From Antitrichia curtipendula (lineage: Eukaryota; Streptophyta; Bryopsida; Hypnales; Leucodontaceae): DNA of 64,000 nt. Shown piece after piece: positions 11,431 to 22,214 of the stretch. The DNA lies in assembly GCA_951230915.1 (NCBI GenBank), contig OX579639.1, positions 22,258,001-22,322,000 of the forward strand, in the 5' to 3' direction. Below the pieces are notes generated by a model, which was given only the letters and a program-made list of their open reading frames with translations, was not told the DNA's origin and did no database searches. The position numbers were made by a program, and so were the translations under genes. Every line of letters begins with the position of its first letter. The first letter of the stretch is position 1.

Positions 11431-12375
11431 TTACCCCCTAAAGGACCAAACACCGTCTTTTGACAACATAGCGATTTTGGGCAGCTCACTATGACCGGAA
11501 TTTTTCTTTTTTTTCTTTGAAATTTTCACATAAGATGTGCCCGAGGAGTAGCTTTAAGGTCCAACAATTTTCGTAACTTTTGACTACATGGTTAAAAAGT
11601 TATTGCATGATATGTCATTTTCATTGTTCGGCCGGGAGCCGGGGCAGGAAAAAAAACTTCTTTAAAAATCACTTTTTAAAAAAACTAAAATTTGAAATTG
11701 GTTTTTTAGATTTATATGTACATGGGAGGCTTTGAATTATTCCATTCCGATCAATGAGTCAAAAGTTATGAGGATTCTTAGTTTGAGGGTAGTTATGGAA
11801 TCTCTACTCTAAAATAAATTTTGAAGTCCTTTATTTAACTCGATTTTCAATATTTTTGAAAAAAAATAAAAACATTGGGTATAGATTGTTTATTACAACA
11901 TTACAATCGTTGGGATTGGCATTTTTCAATTTGATAAATAAATTCTTGACAATTTAGTGCTTTGAATCATTCTCTACCTCTTCCTACTTACTATTTTTTT
12001 CCTATATGTTGTACAATTCCAAATGATCTGAAATTTTTCAGGCATGTAGCCAACTTGCCTTGAAGAATAAATCCGAAGAGTAACCATCATTTTGGACATT
12101 TTTTCATACAAATGTGACCTTGTGGAGGGCAGCTGCCCGTTTTTTTGGAGGGACAAAAAAAGGATTTTTGTCAATTCAAACACTATTATCTTGCAATCCA
12201 CTTAGTGGAAAAATTCTGAAATTTTTTCCACATCTTCTTAAACAAGTTTACTACAAAATCCTACGGCTACAAGTGTCCAAAAATGTTTTTTTTTCTAAAA
12301 TTTGGCACTAGTATTAGAAATGGCAGTTCTAGAGCGGTTTTGGTGAAAACATAGTCAAAAACCTTTAGGGGTTAA
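11431..12375 (+). mobile_element. 945-bp TTAA-flanked element, family A copy 1
   Basis: The left end is TTACCCCCTAAAGGACC (first TTAA mutated to TTAC). The right end is CCTTTAGGGGTTAA. The termini are perfect or near-perfect inverted repeats. The full length aligns with copies at 15272-16227, 60651-61600 (inverted) and 62868-63800; shared landmarks are GGCAACATAG, GGGCAGCTCAC and TATATGTTGTACAATTCC. It has no long frame, so it is non-autonomous. Similar lengths of all four copies suggest a mobilised unit. Confidence 0.85.
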
Positions 12376-13184
12376 AAAGAAAAAATCATTTTAGGGCATT
12401 GTTTGCATACAATAAACAGTTAACAAATTCATAGATAATTCTTGGTTCAATGTTATTCTTTTTATATTATATACAAAACAATAAATGGAAGTTGGAGCCT
12501 ATGTTGGTCCTCTATTTTTGCTAGTCTCCACTTGGACTCCGAGTACCACTTTTTGAGCTCCAAATTGTATAAAATGTGGTGTAGTCATTTTTGATTGTAC
12601 CAGACATTGAACCTTGCAACTTAGTGTTAAGCCCAAAATTCCAATTTTTAACTCTCTACCAATCAAATTTTGAAAAATTGATAGAACTTGGACTTGGGAC
12701 TTGCATTGGGACATAGTAAGAATTAACTACTAATGAACCAATTTCTTTCCTTGCCACGTAGTTACGCATCAGTTCTGATTTCAATTTAGCATTTTAGATT
12801 ATACCTGAGTTTGAACCTTATATTTTGTTTTTGCATGGAACTATGTTATCTTTCAGTGTGCAAAATCTCATATACTTTTGCAAAATATATTTTTTGGTAT
12901 GAGTTTTATACTAATAAGCAGAAATGTATTGATAAATATAACAAATTAATTAATTAATTAAATAATTTGAAGAGATACAAGTTGAAGAGAGAAATATTGT
13001 GAAACTTCCTCAAGTAATTTTTTCACATACATAATACCATTGGCAAAAAGGATTTTTTTTTGGCAAAATAGCAGCCAATTGCACCAGAAAAAATAACTAT
13101 TTGGCTAAAGAATGGTGATATATCGTGAAGTTTCTTTTCCAGAAAGCTTCAAATTAAATAATAATCTTGAAAAAAATTGTTAGA
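12376..13184. other. AT-rich spacer, nothing recognised
   Basis: A minus-strand frame at 12499-12714 shows no domain. No repeat boundaries are clear. Confidence 0.45.
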
Positions 13185-13315
13185 TTGTAGATGAAAACAT
13201 AATTATGGATATGTAATGTGTGCTATTGTAATATTTTCTATCCAATATGTGGGTGGATGTTGAAATTTGGAGCATCACTATAACATTTTATATTGCCACT
13301 TTGGTACTTTACAAA
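13185..13315 (+). repeat. Family I repeat fragment
   Basis: The segment containing TTTTCTATCCAATATGTGG and ATGTTGAAATTTGGAGC matches 62175-62260 directly and 7690-7800 inversely. Confidence 0.6.
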
Positions 13316-13338
13316 AAATGAAAAGAAAAGCCTTGATA

Positions 13339-13615
13339 TGGGTGATTGCAAGAAAGATCAAATGATTTTGATAGTGTTTTGCCAAACTAGTTTGTCTTTT
13401 GTTCTACTTTTAAGATATCGAGCCTTTCATAATAAATTTTATGCCTTAAAAAGGCATAAAATTAGAGCACAAATCATAATATGGATTCATTTAGAATTTT
13501 GTATCCTATATTCAATTTTTCCTCACATGTATTAACTTATAAAGGTCCTTTATATTGCAAAAATAGATGCACCTTGGTCAAAAATTCAAATCTGATTGTA
13601 ATTTTCATAATATAC

Positions 13616-13667
<52 letters not shown>

Positions 13668-13857
13668 TAATTTGAACCAAAAGAAGAAGTCTAACAAATT
13701 TTGTTTCTATTCTATTTTAAAACATTGAATAAAAAGAAATCCAATGATTTATTGCAATTAGAAGCTCCTTGAATTAGAATCCAAATAGCGTAGTATTGTA
13801 TGTATGGGTGATTGCAAGAAAGACCAAATGCTTTTGGTGGCATTTTTCCAAACAGGT
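13339..13857 (+). repeat. Direct repeat pair bracketing a microsatellite
   Basis: GGGTGATTGCAAGAAAGA-CAAATG-TTTTG-T-G is present at 13339-13391 and again at 13805-13857. The intervening DNA contains the ATT microsatellite. This could be a local duplication or the remnant of a small LTR-type element; no PBS or PPT is visible. Confidence 0.45.
13618..13668 (+). repeat. (TTA)17 microsatellite
   Basis: Seventeen uninterrupted TTA/ATT triplets. The tract should be highly length-polymorphic. Confidence 0.95.
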
Positions 13858-14905
13858 TTTTATCCAGCTATAAATTTTGAATTTTAAGTCCAATGCCAAA
13901 AAATAAAGATCTATTTCTAAATGTTTTGATTGTATTTATATATTTATATATTTAGTTTTTCGAAAGAATTTTAAAAACATTTTATATTTAAAAATTAATT
14001 TCTCTAATTTGTCACACTTTCAAGGAGGGGTCTTTTTAGTATTGGAGAGTACCCAAACTTAATGTACTAGAGCTAAAATTTTAGTGGTCTATTTCCACAT
14101 TAGTGGGGCATACTTCATATGAAGGGCATCAAAAAATATGTTATTTTATGCCCTCCAAGTTCTTTCAAATAGGCCAAAAAAGGGGCTCCATAGCACGTAC
14201 ACTTTTGAACATTGAAGATGGTTTCAAGTTCTTTTTGAGGGTGAAATCTCATCACCGCCAAGTTCTCACAAATGGCCAATTTTAAAATTTTAAAATTTCA
14301 CTATTATTAATTTATTAAAAATCAAAACATTGAAATATGCCTTGTCTACTGTCTAGGACATTTAGAATTGTAGGTAGAATAGGGCCAATTTTTACAATTT
14401 ACCCCAAAAAATTATTAGATAGAGTTTGATTTGTTTGCTAGAACAATCTCACTGTTGACATTATTGTATTTCAATTCTATCTTAGAACTATTAACAATAA
14501 ATTTTTCCTTCAATTTGGAACTTCACTTCTATTTAATAATTTTTTAATAAGTAAGAACTAAGTATTTTTTTCTTGAATTTTTTTATAAAGATTTTGAACT
14601 CAACTATTCAACATAAAATCCTTAGAAAATCAAAATCAATAGTACAAAACTTTTTTAATCAAGAAGATTCAAAGTCAAAAAATCTAGCCAATCAAGTTGC
14701 CAAAAATTTCTTTTCTTCACTTGGGATGTAAACATCTTGCAATCTATGCGGTCAAAGTTTTTTAAATTTCTTCTATACATTATAATATTCTAGTCTACTG
14801 TGAGATCCAATAGTTAAATATTTTTCAAGTTTTTTGCTCTTTGCAATAGAAATGGTAGTTTTAAGTGTTTTTTTGATGGAAAAAAGGCCTAGGTCCTTCA
14901 AAGGT
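13858..14905. other. AT-rich spacer, nothing recognised
   Basis: Only short chance frames are seen, and no repeat ends that I can define. Confidence 0.45.
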
Positions 14906-15214
14906 TAAGGTAGTACGTTCTAAAAGCACCTACGTTCTACAAGCAACCACTAATATAAAGGCACATTTTTCTTTCTTCAATGTATCAAAAGTGTACATTT
15001 CAGAAGATGGTCCCTTTTAGTGCCCCCTACGTTTCAACTTCAAAAATTCATAATTAATTCCACAAAGGCCCCAAAAAATGAAACGACTTGGGTTAGATGC
15101 CAATTCAGTTTTCTTTCCTAAAGAAATTTATTGAAAATAGTTTCAAGAAATTTTAGCTTCCTTGAAAAGGCAATCAGCTCTGAAATGGTTTCTTTTTAAG
15201 AGCAAACTACCTTA
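14906..15214. mobile_element. MITE with TAAGGTAG termini (family G), copy 2
   Basis: The left end TAAGGTAGTACGTTCTAAAAG and the right end CTTTTTAAGAGCAAACTACCTTA are inverted repeats. They resemble the ends of 19041-19484. The interior shares blocks with that copy (AATGAAACGACTTGGGTTAGATG corresponds to its inverted form). It is non-coding. Confidence 0.6.
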
Positions 15215-15271
15215 ACTTTACAAAGTGAAAAAGATTTTGAAGTTCATTTCTTGTCTTGTCTTTTTTCTGGC

Positions 15272-16227
15272 TTAACCCCTAAAGGACCAAACACTGTTTT
15301 TTGGCAACATAGCGTTTTGGGGCAGCTCACCACGAATGGAATTTTTATTTTTTTTCTTTGAAATTTTCACACAAGATGTGCCCGAGGAGTAGCTTTAGGG
15401 CCCAACAATTTTCATAACTTTTGACCACATGGTTAAAAAGTTATGGTATGATATGTAGTTTTCATTGTTCGGCGGGCAGCCCAGGCAGCAAAACAAATTC
15501 TTTAAAAATCATTTTCTAGAGAAATAAAAATTTGAAATTGGTTCTCTAGATTTATGTGCACAAGGAAAGCTTTGAATCATTCCACTTTGATTTATGAGAT
15601 GAAAGTTATGAGGAATTTTAGTTGTGGGTAGTTTGCGGGTAGTTATGGAATCTCTACTCTAAAATAAACTTTGAAGTCCTTTATTTAACTCAATTTTCAA
15701 TATTTTTGGAAAAAAAATATAAACACAAGGTGTAGATTTTTTATTACAACATTAAGATCGTTTGGATTGGCATTTTTCAATTCCATAATTAAATCCTTAA
15801 CAATTTAGTGTTTTGAATCATTTTCTACTTCTTTCTACTTACTATTTTTTCCTATATGTTGTACAATTCCAAATGATCTGAAATTTTTCAAGCATGTAGC
15901 TAACTTGCTTTGAAGAATGAATCCAAAGAGTTACCACCATTTTGGACATTTTTTCACACAAATGTGACCATGTGAAGTGCAGCTGCCCGGTTTTTCGCAG
16001 GGACCAAAAAAGGGTTTTTGTCACTTCAAATGCTAATATCTTGCAATCTACACGGTGGAAATTTCTGAAATTTTTTCCACATCTTTTCAAACTAGTTTAC
16101 TACAAGATCCTACGGTTACATGTGTCCAAAAATGGGGTTTTTTTTTCCAAAATTTGGTACTTGTACTAGAAATGGCAGTTTGGGAGCGTTTTTTGTGAAA
16201 ACATAGTCCAAAACCTTTAGGGGTTAA
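15272..16227 (+). mobile_element. 956-bp TTAA-flanked element, family A copy 2
   Basis: This is the best-preserved copy. It starts TTAACCCCTAAAGGACC and ends CCTTTAGGGGTTAA, exact inverted repeats over at least 14 bp, with TTAA intact on both sides. The interior is collinear with copy 1 (about 945 bp). No protein-coding frame spans it. Confidence 0.88.
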
Positions 16228-16544
16228 GCATGTTGTGCATGCTCAAGTGAAAAATCAGACAAAATCATTTGGGAGAGCTGCCGTGAGTGGCAAATTAAGT
16301 GATTCGGAGTTGCCGGACTTTTTTTTTTTTTTTTTTTTTGACACCAGTTGGGCCGCCTGTTTGGAACTGTACTGTAGAGGAGTGCACTTTGGCAGAATCC
16401 TTTGAGGTACGCTTAAAGTGGGGTTGACACAAAGACCAAGTTGACATGCATTTGACACATTTAACGAGTCAAAGAAAAAACCGCTAAGTTGAGATACTGT
16501 TGCATTGTAGAATGTGGTGCAAGTCATCTGAAACTAACGGACAA
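16228..16544. other. Spacer with T21 homopolymer
   Basis: A run of 21 T residues lies at 16319-16339. Read on the minus strand this is a poly(A) tail following non-coding sequence, compatible with a small retroposed fragment. No A/B boxes or target duplication could be defined. Confidence 0.4.
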
Positions 16545-16793
16545 TTTAATAACCCTGTCACGTCGCTGCAGACAGTACGTTGTACAATAGATGAGATAGA
16601 ATCCTTCAATCTATGTAACATAGAAAGTGCAGATGTTCATCTTTGGAATTTATGTGAAAAGGGGAGCAGGTCTTGCACAATAGTTTAACCTGCAATGAAT
16701 GCTTTTTGGTTTTTTTTGGAAGCAAATGATTCACACGGAACCCAAAAGGATGATTTCTACAGTGACTAGTTGAGTTTGGTGTTTCAAGGTTAA
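16545..16793 (+). mobile_element. Family C TTAA MITE, copy 4
   Basis: It ends TTTCAAGGTTAA. The interior keeps the family order (AGATGTTCATCTTTGGAAT, CTTGCACAATAGTTTAACC, AAGCAAATGATTCACAC). Its central site reads TTGGAAGC instead of TTAAGC. The left end is degenerate (TTAATAACCCTG). Confidence 0.65.
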
Positions 16794-19040
16794 GATAGGA
16801 GGAATCCTATCTAGGGATGAGTGATGTTTTCCTTGAAGTATCTATTATGTGATATTATGTGATTTTACGTGATATCATGGATGAGGTAGGTAGGCTTAAA
16901 AGGATTGTTTATGGACCGTCTACCTATAAAAAGATTGGACCAAGGAGCCACAAGCTCTCAAAGGTATTCCCCCACTCTTTAGATGTGACCATGGGAAGTA
17001 GGAATTCCAAACTAAAAGATAATACTGATACTTTGCATGGTCTTGGTGTAAACCCAAGAGAGACCATAGCGAGGCCATATCTATTTATTATTAATATTGG
17101 CAATGTTAGCCGTAATATCAATTAAATTTAAAAAAATCTATGGTTGTAAGATTTTAGCCAATCATGGTGTCCTAGAACTCCATTAGGCGGCTCCCTCAAA
17201 GAGATTGTCTAGGAAAAAACTCCTTGAAATTAACAAAATATAATCTAATTTGGCCATGCATGATTCCAAGTATATTATTCATCCATGAAAAATGGCGTAG
17301 GCCTTGTCCAAAGTGTAACCCTCATTTGGGCCACGCCTATCTTTTCCACCATGACTACTTTGATTATTCAAGAGGTCCTTGGATCCAACCCTAGCGTAAA
17401 TTGGCTTAAGTTTATAGAAAGATCGATGATGGTCTGATGGCCCTCTCTGTTGAAGTGGTCTAGAATTGTCGTTACCCTCCCTATAGACTTCCTTGAAGCC
17501 AATTGAATATCATGGTATTACAATTTTAGAATGTGGGCTCCAAACCAAAAGAGAGGAGTCACTTTGCACCTATATATTGGAATGAGAGTTTTGAAGTAGT
17601 CACAGATTTTCTAGGATACTATTGCTTAGGCAATCATGCTAGTTATATACTTCTCAAATTTTAGAATGAAAAGAAGCATGTTGCAAATTTTGCCCATGTA
17701 GTGGAATAACTTTTGATGGCTGCACTGATTTTAAAAACCATTGTATTTCCGCAAAAGGGGTACATTTTTACACCATTTTTCAAAATTTACAAGAGATCCA
17801 CTTAAGGACCTAACCTTCTTTGAGTTTCTATGGTCCCTTGGAAGGACAATTGTTTTCTAAGAGACAATATAAGTAAAAAAACCCATATAATATAGCCATC
17901 ATGTCAATGACTTTCTAGGAATTCCTACATAGCATTCCGTCAATCCACTATTGTTGACTTTGTGGCCACTTGCTCATTCCTCACGAATCCGGCCAACTAC
18001 AATGATTGACTGCTCACACCACCAATTTTACAACTAGTCAACCAATCTATTCACTCAAATTACAATTGAAATCCCTCCCTCCCAAGCATCAAGGACGGAG
18101 GGCTTATCCCCGTCTTCCAGGCGGGGGGGAAAAGATCCAAGCATCATAACATGAGAAACACTACAAAGGTTCACAATGCTATATGTATCTACACACCAAC
18201 ATCCAACACTATCAAACACACACCGTACGAGGAATGGATTCTTAAAACCGATGGACCCCAACATAAGGTAAACCAACCTATTCCCGTCAGCTTCCTATTT
18301 TCGACATCTTACTTTTGGCCCCATTACCACCCTGAAACTCATCTAAGTCCATCTATTTTTCTGACAAAATCAGTTCATTAATTTCAGCTTGGGTAACGTG
18401 TCTACCATTGATTGGTGGACATCCAAGTACTCATAGATACAATCTATGGCGGTAATGGGTTGTTGATCTGACTTTTATAAATTATCTATGGGCGGATTTG
18501 TAATTTCAGGGCAGCCAACTTCAACAATTCATAGAAATTTCAATTTTCATTAGAAAATTATAATTCCACTTGGGTTTGATTCGTGAAACATGCATACACC
18601 TTTGAAAAAAATAGGTGACCCCATTGAAGTTGACTCCAACATAGTCAAATCGCAAATCAGGGTGGTAATAGGCTTGTCTACCTTATATACCACTATTGCT
18701 TTTAACACATGTTTCGTACTTGCGTTTGCCTCGTACAAAACTTTTGAACTTTTGCACCATTACTCACGATGGCTATACAGTCTCTCCCTATTGGGTAGTC
18801 TAGATGATTAAAAAAAATAAAAAATAAAAGTTCTTGTAGTCTGCATTCGAGTGTTTGCTTGTTTGTACTGTGCCTGTGTCAAAATTATCATATTCTATGG
18901 CTCGCAATACAGACAGATCAATAGCGAGGCCACGACCCCTCTTCTGGAAGGCAAGCGGACAACTGTTCCAAACACTAGCCCATCTTGAACTTGGAAAAGC
19001 GTGTCACTGGTTCCTAACAAGCATCACTTCACAAGCCCCC
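16794..19040. other. Unassigned intergenic DNA
   Basis: About 2.2 kb without a supportable gene. Several frames of 60-90 codons occur at 16859-17125, 18055-18381 and 18550-18811, but none shows a known motif, homologous neighbour exon or codon bias like the real genes. It may be decayed retrotransposon DNA, but no RT, integrase or LTR signature could be identified by eye. Confidence 0.4.
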
Positions 19041-19484
19041 TGAAGGTGGGCACCCCCCGCCCAAAACCGCCACTTTTTGATGCTCTAAAAGCGCCCAATT
19101 AAGGGCTGGGCCGTCTTTTGCGTAGGTTTGCATGAATAGGAATATTTTTCACTCATTTTTCAGAGAAAGAAAAATGGATGCCAAACTTAACCCAAGTCGT
19201 TTCATATTTTTTGAAGCATTTTTGAATTAGTTATGAATTTTCAAAGATTTCAGTTGTAGGTACCTATTTGTGACCCTAGGTCTCCCAAAATGCGTCCACT
19301 TACAACTTCTAAAGTGATTTGAGGAAATCAAGGCCAATGACTGGCTCTTGCAATAAAGAATACTTTTTTGGAGGATTCAATCAATGAATAAAGTGGTCCA
19401 TTTAAAGACCAACTCATATCTATTTAGTACCATTTTGTAGGGTTGATTTGAAGAAGCCGGTCGCTTTTAGAGCATCCTACCTTA
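19041..19484. mobile_element. MITE with TAAGG termini (family G), copy 1
   Basis: The right end CGCTTTTAGAGCATCCTACCTTA is the inverse of GATGCTCTAAAAGCGCC found about 30 bp inside the left end. The outermost left bases read TGAAGGTGGGCACC. The extra left segment (CCCAAAACCGCCACTTTTT) is shared with family F, so the two families are related or the element is chimeric. Confidence 0.6.
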
Positions 19485-19501
19485 CCGTGCCTAGTTAGTA
19501 C

Positions 19502-19833
19502 TAAGGTGGGTACACCCAAAACCGCCACTTTTTGCTACTACCGTGCCTAGTTAGTACTAAGGTGGGTACACCCCAAAAACGCTACTTTTTGCTACTGAGC
19601 CTAGTTACTATTATTAGACTGGTCAAATTTTCATATGTTCTTGTAGGCAATTGAAAGGAGGTTCCAACGCACCAAAGAACATGGCATTTGGATACTGTAT
19701 GCAAAAGTTATTAAGGAACAAAGTTTGGTTCTAAAAGCGTTTCTTCCTTATAGGTACAGAACTGATTTTGGAGATGTACACATAGTATAGATGGCGGTTT
19801 AAGGTCAATGGCACATTTGGGTGTACCTACCTT
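19502..19833. mobile_element. Family F MITE with a tandemly duplicated left terminus
   Basis: The left end TAAGGTGGGTACACCCAAAA and the right end TTTGGGTGTACCTACCTTA are inverted repeats. The first 56 bp (through GTGCCTAGTTAGTAC) are repeated immediately at 19558. The interior (GAAAGGAGGTTCCAACGCACC, TTTTGGAGATGTACA) is shared with 30565-30790. It is non-coding. Confidence 0.75.
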
Positions 19834-21270
19834 ACTACCAACTTCAAATTGCAATGAATCATCGTGCTTACATTGAGAAAGAATGCTTGCTCGTTGGGCT
19901 CTCGTGAACATCACATGAAATAGTTGGATGAAATAATTTATCTAGGATGAAAACAAGACAGATTTTGTGACAAGAATCATGATAAAGGTGTCACTTTGAA
20001 TCATGCTCTACTTCTTTCTACGTACTATGTTTTTTCAAACATGTTTATGAAATTTTTTTTATTGAAAGTTGTTTAAAAGTGCATCCCCAACTTATTTCTT
20101 CAACATACTATGGAGAGAGAAATTAAACAAGTTGTAGGATCTACACATTTTTGTGTAAAAAGTTTGAAAGATGAAACCTAATCATTTGGAGAAAAATTGA
20201 AAATATTTCTTTATGAAATCCAAGCATCATGATCTTGCAATTGGTAAGATTTAGTATTCTGAATTTTAAGGGGGTGTACTATAACAAGTTAACTAAAGGA
20301 TCGTACAGTTGGATATGTTTATGAACAAATATAGATGAAGATTTTAGCCTTACTTTGTGTTTGAGTACTTTGACTGAGCAATTTTGGATCTAAAAACATC
20401 GAATTAACTCAATTAATAAGCCTCGTAGTAATAACAATAACTTACATTACTTTGCAAATTATGCATGGCACACTAATATGGAAGTTCACAATATTTATAG
20501 TAAAAATACATTGTAGTCTACACTATTTTTATATTATCTCAAATAGTTTGATCGTCATCCAACTATTATATTGTTTTGTTTTGCTTTACTTCGGAACATG
20601 AATCTTTGCAGTTGCATTAGTAAAAATTCAGTTTTCAAAATCATAATAAATAACAGTTTCCCTCCCAAATATCTACATATCATTGATTTATGTAAGGTAA
20701 AGGCACCATAATGCTAAGTCTAGTTTTCAAGGCAGGTTTGTCACCTTCCCATTGGATAGTCAAAAAAGCATTATAACTCATAATGTAGCCCCTCTTTCTA
20801 CAACCAAGTTAGATTCGCAAAAAGTATAGATATGGACATTTGTGATGAACTATTACACTTGGCATTACTCTCGAGCCTCCCGGCTATCAAGCAATATCTA
20901 ATCCTTATTCCATTTATGCACACCCCATCATGTCCAAATGATATCTTGACATTCATTTCAATTCAAGAACCTAGAAGCCTGCATGATCCTTTGTTACTAC
21001 TTACTTACATTAATTTTGGATTAAGTGATAAGAGATACGAACACTTCTGAAGATCATGTACATAAAGAGTTCATACGAGGCATGACTACCTCAAAACATT
21101 CTTCTTTCCACGGATAGATCACACAAATTTTCCAGAAGCATCATCAATAAATATACAGTTGGATGAAATGAAATACAGTTTTCAAAGCATTCAACAAGCA
21201 ACAATTTAAGGGTTACTAATAAGAATTGAACAAGTGCATTTCAATCTCATGAATTCCAAAAAAAGACCCA
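19834..21270. other. AT-rich intergenic DNA, nothing recognised
   Basis: There are only short chance frames and no clear element ends. Confidence 0.5.
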
Positions 21271-22214
21271 AATTTCAGTTTGCGACACAGCCGGATCTCA
21301 ACCTTTTTTTAACACAGCCAAATTGAAACCGCCGATGCAGACCCGAAGACTCGCAGTTGACGTGCGGTTGACTCGAGCCATTCCAGCGGCAATAATTTGC
21401 CGATTCTCCGGGAGTGACGACAGAGTCCCCGTTGGAAAATACCCCAAACGACCGGCTGCATGGGAAGCGAGCCCCAACGTGGCCAACGATTCCAACGTAG
21501 TCAGCGATGCCGTCACGTCCTCTACAGTAGTCCTCCCCTCTCCACGAGCTCGGCTTCAATTCGTCTCCCATTCCATTCCAACCAAATTAAGCCCCTCCAG
21601 CGCGCAAGCTGTCTTCAACGTCCTGTAGGTTGCCTCGCAAGGCCGGGAGAGCACGTCAACCATGGGCAAGGTGGTCGTTAAAGCTGCCCCGGAACGATCG
21701 GGGATGTTGACTTCTGCTATTGGCGGATTTTCACCCAGTCCTCCCACGTCCCCACTTACATTTCGAGCTAGGTGGTGTGGTTTACACAGGCGAGACGGAG
21801 CTTGCAGAGGATCGGGTAGCTAGCTAGCTAGGTGGCGCCGGCCGAATGCTGTCGTTGTCGGCAAGGTCGATGTTCGAGACAGATGCCAGGGGAGAGTGGG
21901 TCTCACTTGCTCTGTGATCGTTCCTGCCAACGGCTTGTTGGTTCTGAGATGGGGTTCCTGTGAACGTTGAGGTCGTTTCTTCCGACCGAGCTAGCTCGTT
22001 GTTTGGAAGCAGAGGGTGCCTGGGTGACAATGCTTCGAGGGGATTAACATGGCGAGGCTTTGGGCAGGAAGCAGGTAGAGATCGATCAAGAGAATGTTCG
22101 TTGGACTCCATGGCTCTGACCTCGGTCACGATTGGGTGAAGCGATATTGAAGAGCATGATATATACGCATCTAGCTGAGGATTTGAAGATTACCTGAAAC
22201 GAGATTAGTCCACC
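21271..22214 (+). promoter_or_regulatory. GC-rich promoter/leader region of the LRR receptor kinase gene
   Basis: GC content rises sharply at about 21280 and continues into exon 1 at 22215. Open frames on both strands here (for example minus 21824-22129) begin at non-ATG codons, contain no domain and are likely a by-product of composition. A (TAGC)n tract at about 21820 is present. I infer promoter plus 5' UTR, but transcription start and any leader introns are not visible. Confidence 0.4.

Noticed and set aside
13481..13675. Frame ending in a poly-tyrosine tract
   Set aside because: It is the translation of the (TTA)n microsatellite.
16859..18811. Possible retrotransposon coding region
   Set aside because: I could find no reverse transcriptase, integrase, protease or LTR signature by eye.
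21271..22129. Several 60-100-codon frames on both strands upstream of the LRR kinase
   Set aside because: They are GC-rich leader DNA. The frames mostly begin at non-ATG codons, lack domains and overlap one another.
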